Source of the DNA: Streptomyces sp. TLI_053
GTDB taxonomy: Bacteria; Actinomycetota; Actinomycetes; Streptomycetales; Streptomycetaceae
DNA length: 64,000 nucleotides
Assembly: GCF_900105395.1 (NCBI RefSeq)
Contig: NZ_LT629775.1
Location: forward strand, 1,488,001 to 1,552,000
Reading direction: 5' to 3'
Shown here: one piece after another, positions 59,519-64,000 of the stretch
Position numbering within the stretch: position 1 is the stretch's first letter
Layout of the letters: every line of letters starts with the position of its first letter
Position numbers and translations under genes: made by a program
The notes under the pieces: generated by a model
Databases searched by the model: none
What the model was told of the DNA's origin: nothing
Seen by the model: only the letters and a program-made list of their open reading frames with translations

Positions 59519-61240
59519 ATGGTGACCAGCCGCGGGCGGGTGGCCGTACTGGGCGGTGGAGTGGCCGGGCTCACGGCCGCGACCGAACTCGCCGAGCGCG
59601 GCTACCGGGTGACGGTGGTGGAGCCGACCGGCTGGGGCGGCAAGGCCCGCAGCTCCGCCGTCCCCGGCACCGGGACCGGCGGACGCCTCGACCTGCCGAG
59701 CGAGCACGGCTTCCGCTTCTTCCCCGGCTTCTACCGCAGCCTGCCGGACACCCTCCGCCGGATACCGTTCGCCGACCGGCCGGACGGCGTCGCCGGCAAC
59801 CTCCGCGAGGCCACTCACATGCTGACGGCCCGCTCCGGCCGGGTCGGCGAAGTCCTCACGGACGTCTCGCTCGCGGCCGGGGCGCGCAGCCCGCTGGAGT
59901 TCCTGCGTGCCACCGGCCTGCGCCCCGGCAACGGAACCGCCCTCGGCCCGGGGCTGACCGACGAGGAACTGCTCTACTACGCGAACCGCCTGCTGGTCTA
60001 CATGACCAGCAGCGACGAACGGCGGCTCGGGCAGTGGGAGTCCACTTCCTGGTGGGACTTCACCCGCGCCGACGGCGCCTCGGAGGAGTACCGCCGGACG
60101 TGCGTGGTCGGAAACACCCGGACGGTGGTGGCCGCCCGGGCCGAGGTCTGCAGCACCCACACCGTCGGCGGTTTCCTCGAGGCGTTCGGCTACGGCTTCC
60201 TCGGTCTGGGCGAGGTACAGGCCGCCGACCGGGTGCTGAACGCCCCGACCAGCACCGCCTGGATCGACCCGTGGGTCGCGCACCTCGACACCCTCGGCGT
60301 CCGGACCGAACTCGGGTGGGCGGTGGAGCGGCTGACGGTGGCCGGGGGCGCCGTCACCGGCGCGGTGCTCCGCGGTCCGCGCGGGCGGCGCGAGGAACTG
60401 ACGGCCGACCACTACGTCTGCGCACTGCCGGTCGACCGGATCGGTGCCCTGCTGGAACGCGGACTGGCGGCCGCCGCCCCGGAGCTCAAGAGCGTCACGG
60501 AGCTGCGGACCGACTGGATGGTGGGCATCCAGTTCTACCTGACCGAACCGGTGCCGGTGGTCCGCGGCCATGTGCAGTACCTCGATTCGCCCTGGGCGCT
60601 GACCTCGATCAGCCAGGCCCAGTTCTGGGACTGCGACTTCCGTGCCACCTACGGCGACGGCACGGTCGCCGACTGTCTGTCGGTCGACATCTCGGACTGG
60701 GACACCCCGGGCATCCGCTACGGCAGGCCGGCCCGCGACTGCACCCCGGCCGAGGTCGCCGCCGAGGTCTGGGCCCAGCTCTGCGACGGGCTCAACGGCC
60801 CCGGCCGGCCGACCCTGCACCGGGGCCTGCTGCACTCCTGGCACCTGGACCCGGCGGTGCGCGGCCTGGGCGGTCCGGGCCCGGCCGTCAACGACGAGCC
60901 CCTGCTGATCAACACCACCGGGTCCTGGGCGGCCCGCCCGGCCGCCGCGACGGCCGCGGTCAACCTCTTCATGGCCGGCGACCACGCCCGGTGCCCGGTC
61001 AACCTGGCCACCATGGAGGGCGCCAACCAGTCGGCGCGGCTGGCGGTCAACGCCCTGCTCGCGGCCGCCGGGGACGCCGCCGCCCCGGCCGAGGTGCACG
61101 AGCTCCACCGGCCCGCCGAGCTGCGCCGGCTGAAGGAGGTGGACGCCGAGCTGTACCGGCAGGGCCGCGCCCACCTCCTGGACGGCCCGGCGCCCTGGGA
61201 GGAGACCGGACGGGGCGTGCGACCGGGTGGCGGTGAGTGA
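59519..61240 (+). CDS. FAD-dependent amine-oxidase/phytoene-desaturase-like protein
   Basis: A 573-aa flavoprotein. The FAD fingerprint is RVAVLGGGVAGLTAATELAERGYRVTVVEPTGWGGKARS, then EHGFRFFPGFYRSLPDTLRRIP; the C-terminal FAD motif is NLFMAGDHARCPVNLATMEGANQSARLAVNALL. This layout fits the carotenoid-desaturase/hydroxysqualene-dehydroxylase branch. It converges on a polyprenyl synthase gene 24 bases away, pointing to terpenoid metabolism, but no squalene or phytoene synthase is present. GGGGGAGA precedes ATG 59519. Confidence 0.85.
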   Translation: MVTSRGRVAVLGGGVAGLTAATELAERGYRVTVVEPTGWGGKARSSAVPGTGTGGRLDLPSEHGFRFFPGFYRSLPDTLRRIPFADRPDGVAGNLREATHMLTARSGRVGEVLTDVSLAAGARSPLEFLRATGLRPGNGTALGPGLTDEELLYYANRLLVYMTSSDERRLGQWESTSWWDFTRADGASEEYRRTCVVGNTRTVVAARAEVCSTHTVGGFLEAFGYGFLGLGEVQAADRVLNAPTSTAWIDPWVAHLDTLGVRTELGWAVERLTVAGGAVTGAVLRGPRGRREELTADHYVCALPVDRIGALLERGLAAAAPELKSVTELRTDWMVGIQFYLTEPVPVVRGHVQYLDSPWALTSISQAQFWDCDFRATYGDGTVADCLSVDISDWDTPGIRYGRPARDCTPAEVAAEVWAQLCDGLNGPGRPTLHRGLLHSWHLDPAVRGLGGPGPAVNDEPLLINTTGSWAARPAAATAAVNLFMAGDHARCPVNLATMEGANQSARLAVNALLAAAGDAAAPAEVHELHRPAELRRLKEVDAELYRQGRAHLLDGPAPWEETGRGVRPGGGE

Positions 61241-61264
61241 GTACGCGCGACCGGGTGTCCGGCG

Positions 61265-62329
61265 TCAGCGCTCCCGGTCGGTGATCAGTCCGGCCAGCGC
61301 CGCCAGCTCGGCCGCGGCGACCGGGTCCCGGGTGAGCGCGCCCAGACGACCGCGGGCCGCGGCCGCGTGCCCGGCGGCCCGCTCCTCGGTCCAGCGGCGC
61401 CCGCCGGCCCGCTCCACCAGCAGCGCCAGTCCGGCCGGATCCACCACCGCACCGGCCGCGGCCCGCCGGTAGTTCGCGGCCAGTCGCTCGCCGTCCGCCG
61501 TACCGGAGTCGAGCGCCGCCACCACCGGGACCGAGAGCTTGCGCCGACGCAGGTCGTTGAAGACCGGCTTGCCGGTTACGGCCGGGTCGCCCCAGATCCC
61601 CAGCAGGTCGTCCACCAGCTGGAACGCCATCCCGAGGTCATGGCCGAACGCCGCCCACCCGGCCACCGCCTCCGGCCCGGCCCCGCCGTACAGGGCGCCC
61701 AGGCGGCAGGCGCAGGAGAACAGCGAGGCGGTCTTGGCCGCCACCATCTCCAGGCACTCGTCCGGGCCCACCCGTTCCCTCCCCTCGAAGACTAGGTCGA
61801 GGCTCTCCCCCACGGCCAGGTCGACCAGCGTCGTCAGCAGCGCGGCCGAGGCTTCCCGGCCCACGCCGCCGCCTCCGTCCCGACCCCGATCGCCGTCCTC
61901 GTCGCCGTCCTCGTCGCCGTCCTCGTCGCCGTCCACCAGCACGTCGAGGACGGTGAGCAGCAGCCCGTCCGCCGAACGCGCGGCCGCCGAGGGCCCGAAC
62001 ACCCGCCAGGCGGCCTCCCGGTGCCGCCGCACGGTGTCACCGTCCAGCACGTCGTCGTACAGCAGCGAGAGGTTGTGCACCACCTCCACCGCGGCGGCGG
62101 CCGGTACCGCCCGCCGGCGGTCCCCGCCGGCCGCCCCGGCGCAGGCCAGTGTCAGCGCCGCGCGGACGAACTTCCCGCCCTGTCCGGGGCCTTCCCCGGA
62201 CCAGCCGAACTGGTAGGCCGCCACCCGCCCCGCGCTCCCGCCCAAACGGTCGACCCACGAACGCAGTTGACCGTCGCAGGCCTCCCCGGCCGCCCGCAGC
62301 AGCCGCTCCGCCGACACCTCTCCCGCCAC
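61265..62329 (-). CDS. Polyprenyl (isoprenyl) diphosphate synthase
   Basis: A 354-aa trans-prenyltransferase. The first Asp-rich motif is LLYDDVLDGDTVRRH and the second FQLVDDLLGIWGDPAVTGKPVFNDLRRRKLSVPVVAAL. The KFVRAALTLA block is the pyrophosphate-binding region. The second motif, DDLLGIWGDP, is typical of an actinomycete subgroup tied to terpene or carotenoid genes. Between helices it carries an acidic insertion DGDEDGDEDGDEDGDRGRDG, encoded by 12-base repeats (61891-61930), absent from standard synthases. GTG 62329 follows AAGGGGCGGGG. Chain length of the product cannot be read. Confidence 0.9.
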   Translation of the reverse strand: MAGEVSAERLLRAAGEACDGQLRSWVDRLGGSAGRVAAYQFGWSGEGPGQGGKFVRAALTLACAGAAGGDRRRAVPAAAAVEVVHNLSLLYDDVLDGDTVRRHREAAWRVFGPSAAARSADGLLLTVLDVLVDGDEDGDEDGDEDGDRGRDGGGGVGREASAALLTTLVDLAVGESLDLVFEGRERVGPDECLEMVAAKTASLFSCACRLGALYGGAGPEAVAGWAAFGHDLGMAFQLVDDLLGIWGDPAVTGKPVFNDLRRRKLSVPVVAALDSGTADGERLAANYRRAAAGAVVDPAGLALLVERAGGRRWTEERAAGHAAAARGRLGALTRDPVAAAELAALAGLITDRER

Positions 62330-62513
62330 GCCCCGCCCCTTCGTCCGTTCCCCGCACCTTCACCGGCGTGCTGCGACGATCCTCCCCCGCCCCCGCGCTC
62401 CCCCGAGCACCGAGGCCACCGCCGGGGGCCGGCCGTGCTCGATCTGGTGGCGGCGGGGCGATCCGCCTAGGGTGAGCCGGCGTCCAAGTCGCTTACTCGA
62501 AGGGTGGTCGAGG

Positions 62514-63701
62514 ATGATCCGGCGCCGAACGCTGCTGACCTTCGCGGGTGCGGGAGGTGCGGCGCTGACAGTGCCGGGTGCCGCCGCCGCGCATGCCGCC
62601 CCCGCTCCCGCCGCCGCCGGCGGCGCGGGACCCGGTCCGGTCGACCTGCCGGGGCCGACCGTGCGACGGCCGGTCGGCACGCTGTCGCTGCGGCTGGTCG
62701 ACCGGCACCGGCGGGACCCGTTCGCCCCGGTGCCGGGACCGCGCGAGCTGATGGTGCAGCTCTGGTACCCCGCAACCGGGACCGCCGGGCGGGCACGCGC
62801 GGCGTACACCACGGCGCGGGTCGCGGCCGTGCTGGATCGGAGCGCCTTCCTCGACCCGGGCACGCTCGGCCGGTTGCGCCCGACCGCGCGGGTGGCCGCG
62901 CCGCCCGTCCCGGGGACGCTCCCGCTGCTGCTGCTCGGGCACGGCCGCAAGGGCGGTCGCAGCAACTGCACGGCACTGGCCGAGGAGTTGGCCGCGCACG
63001 GCTACCTGGTCGCGGCACTCGACCACACCTATGACGCGGCGGCCGTGGAGTTCCCGGACGGCCGGGTGGTGCTGAGCGCGCTGGAGGACGAGCCCGCCGA
63101 CTGGGACGCCGCCGAGCGCAGGGAGATCGCCGTCCGGACGGCCGATCTGCGTTTCGTGGCGACGGAGTTGACCACCGGCCGGACGGTCCGGCGGCAGGCC
63201 GGACTGCCGTGCGCCGACCCGGCGCGGATCGGGGTGCTCGGCCACTCGATGGGCGGCGCCGCGGCCGCCGAGGCGGTCCGGCAGGACCGGCGGTTCGCGG
63301 CCGGACTGGACCTGGACGGCGGGCTCTTCGGCTCGCCGGTGCCGGACGAGGGTCTGGACCGGCCGTTCCTGCTGCTCACCGCGCTGGACGACCACGACAC
63401 CTGGCGGCGCTGGCGCGAGCACCAGCGCGGTTGGGGACGACACCTGCGACAGGGCGGCTCCGGTCATCTGAGCTTCACGGACCTGCCGCACGCGGCCGGC
63501 CCGGGACGCGTGGCCGAGCACCTGCCGCCGGAGGTCTGCGCCCAGTTGTTCGGCGCCATCGCGCCGGAGCGCGCGACCGAGCTGGCGCGGACGTACGTGC
63601 GGGCGTACTTCGACCGCTTCCTGCGCGGGCGCCCCACGCCGCTGCTGAACGCTCCCTCGCCGCGCCACCCGGAGATCTCGTTCGTCTGGAGCCGCGGCTG
63701 A
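62514..63701 (+). CDS. Tat-exported alpha/beta hydrolase (PAF-acetylhydrolase/lipase-like)
   Basis: A 395-aa exported hydrolase with Tat signal MIRRRTLLTFAGAGGAALTV. The domain mirrors the gene at 27467-28684: PVGTLSLRLVDRHRRDPFAP, LPLLLLGHGRKGGRSNCTALAEELAAHGYLVAALDHTYDA, nucleophile elbow GHSMGG, LDLDGGLFG and GSGHLSFTD with the histidine. The two are paralogues, one with a Sec and one with a Tat signal. ATG 62514 is used. Probable lipase/esterase on extracellular lipids or polyester. Confidence 0.88.
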   Translation: MIRRRTLLTFAGAGGAALTVPGAAAAHAAPAPAAAGGAGPGPVDLPGPTVRRPVGTLSLRLVDRHRRDPFAPVPGPRELMVQLWYPATGTAGRARAAYTTARVAAVLDRSAFLDPGTLGRLRPTARVAAPPVPGTLPLLLLGHGRKGGRSNCTALAEELAAHGYLVAALDHTYDAAAVEFPDGRVVLSALEDEPADWDAAERREIAVRTADLRFVATELTTGRTVRRQAGLPCADPARIGVLGHSMGGAAAAEAVRQDRRFAAGLDLDGGLFGSPVPDEGLDRPFLLLTALDDHDTWRRWREHQRGWGRHLRQGGSGHLSFTDLPHAAGPGRVAEHLPPEVCAQLFGAIAPERATELARTYVRAYFDRFLRGRPTPLLNAPSPRHPEISFVWSRG

Positions 63702-63763
63702 GGAGAGGTCGTCCCGGCCGCCCGGGGCGCGCTCCGGCCCGCCACCCGACGGCCTCGGGCCCG

Positions 63764-64000
63764 CTACCCGGCGGCCTCGGGCTCGCGGCCGAAGAACGCG
63801 GCGAGCCGGTCGTACACCGGCGCGTCCTCGGCGACCGGGACCTCCGGGCCGAAGGCGTGCTGCTCCTCCTCGCTCCCCCGGTACTCGGGCCGCAGCGCGC
63901 CGCGCGCCCAGTCCAGCGCCGCCCGCCCGACCTCCTGGTCGAGCCCGCTCGTGGACTGGCCGGTGGCCCGGGCGAGGTCCCAGCCGTGCACGGCGAACTC
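63764..64000 (-). CDS. DinB-like/TIGR03086 family protein (C-terminal part)
   Basis: The frame runs off the right edge. The visible 78 residues read EFAVHGWDLARATGQSTSGLDQEVGRAALDWARGALRPEYRGS and end in YDRLAAFFGREPEAAG. The VHGWDLARATGQ block with its metal-binding His is the third helix of TIGR03086/mycothiol-dependent maleylpyruvate isomerase-like DinB proteins. The start and most metal ligands lie outside the window. Confidence 0.8.
   Translation of the reverse strand, partial: EFAVHGWDLARATGQSTSGLDQEVGRAALDWARGALRPEYRGSEEEQHAFGPEVPVAEDAPVYDRLAAFFGREPEAAG

Noticed and set aside
61265..62329. Cargo protein of a family 2 encapsulin, suggested by the DDLLGIWGDP motif.
   Set aside because: The long disordered N-terminal extension of such cargo is absent and no encapsulin gene lies in the window.
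1..64000. tRNA, rRNA, transposase, integrase, toxin-antitoxin or prophage genes.
   Set aside because: None was recognised by motif on either strand; the suspected transfer of the 45.6-49.8 kb cassette rests on base composition and gene damage only.

Overview
The window is actinomycete DNA of very high G+C with Streptomyces/Kitasatospora gene content: a mycothiol-dependent formaldehyde dehydrogenase, a DUF574-type methyltransferase, an ALF-repeat protein ending in a LAATG sorting signal, DUF2252, Rrf2-type NsrR with flavohaemoglobin, P450 with a 3Fe-4S ferredoxin, and many GTG/TTG starts with 4-base stop/start overlaps. I place it in Streptomycetaceae but cannot name the genus. No rRNA, tRNA, CRISPR array, transposase or integrase was recognised. 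The content looks like accessory chromosome: about 56 genes in short operons separated by strong GC-rich hairpin terminators.

Layout. 1-3.5 kb: the end of a polysaccharide deacetylase gene, a FemAB/CelD-type acyltransferase and a zinc-protease-like protein. 3.6-8.3 kb: a PAS/YheO-type regulator with an aminotransferase, a secreted YVTN propeller and a methyltransferase. 8.5-11 kb: an overlapping pair, a proline-rich membrane protein and a small helical protein, that share a QVVGSTV motif resembling short amyloid-signalling motifs. 11.2-14 kb: nitric-oxide module nsrR-hmpA with two well-matched NsrR sites, then DDAH. 14.4-24.6 kb: SGNH hydrolase, DUF2809, DUF2252, DUF6884-like protein, alpha/beta hydrolase, cupin regulator with MFS pump, a small secreted protein, a DUF5937-type regulator and an aspzincin-like peptidase. 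24.9-31.5 kb: a DUF5685 protein with a tail of 24 cysteines in 74 residues, DoxX, three 96-bp tandem repeats, a secreted lipase-like hydrolase, an F420/FMN enzyme and the mycothiol detoxification pair.

32-45.5 kb: P450 plus ferredoxin, a phosphotransferase, a membrane PQQ-propeller protein, a wall-anchored ALF-repeat protein, PhzF, a regulator/MFS pair around a perfect 12-5-12 palindrome, an MBL-fold/NTF2 pair and a ferredoxin reductase. 45.6-50.6 kb: a lower-G+C cassette with an XRE/TPR regulator facing a coupled oxidoreductase - DegT aminotransferase - NUDIX operon, closed by a 14-bp-stem terminator, next to an XRE-family gene that has lost the start of its HTH. 50.6-64 kb: secreted tripeptidyl-aminopeptidase-like hydrolase, a secreted three-repeat Cys/His protein, a beta-propeller, MFS pump, a Tat-exported molybdenum hydroxylase (IorB/IorA type), an FAD desaturase-like enzyme facing a polyprenyl synthase, a second lipase-like hydrolase, and the end of a DinB-like gene.

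The most unusual candidates are the 8.5-11 kb motif-sharing pair (with a related architecture at 35.3 kb), the 45.6-49.8 kb cassette and the metallothionein-like DUF5685 tail.
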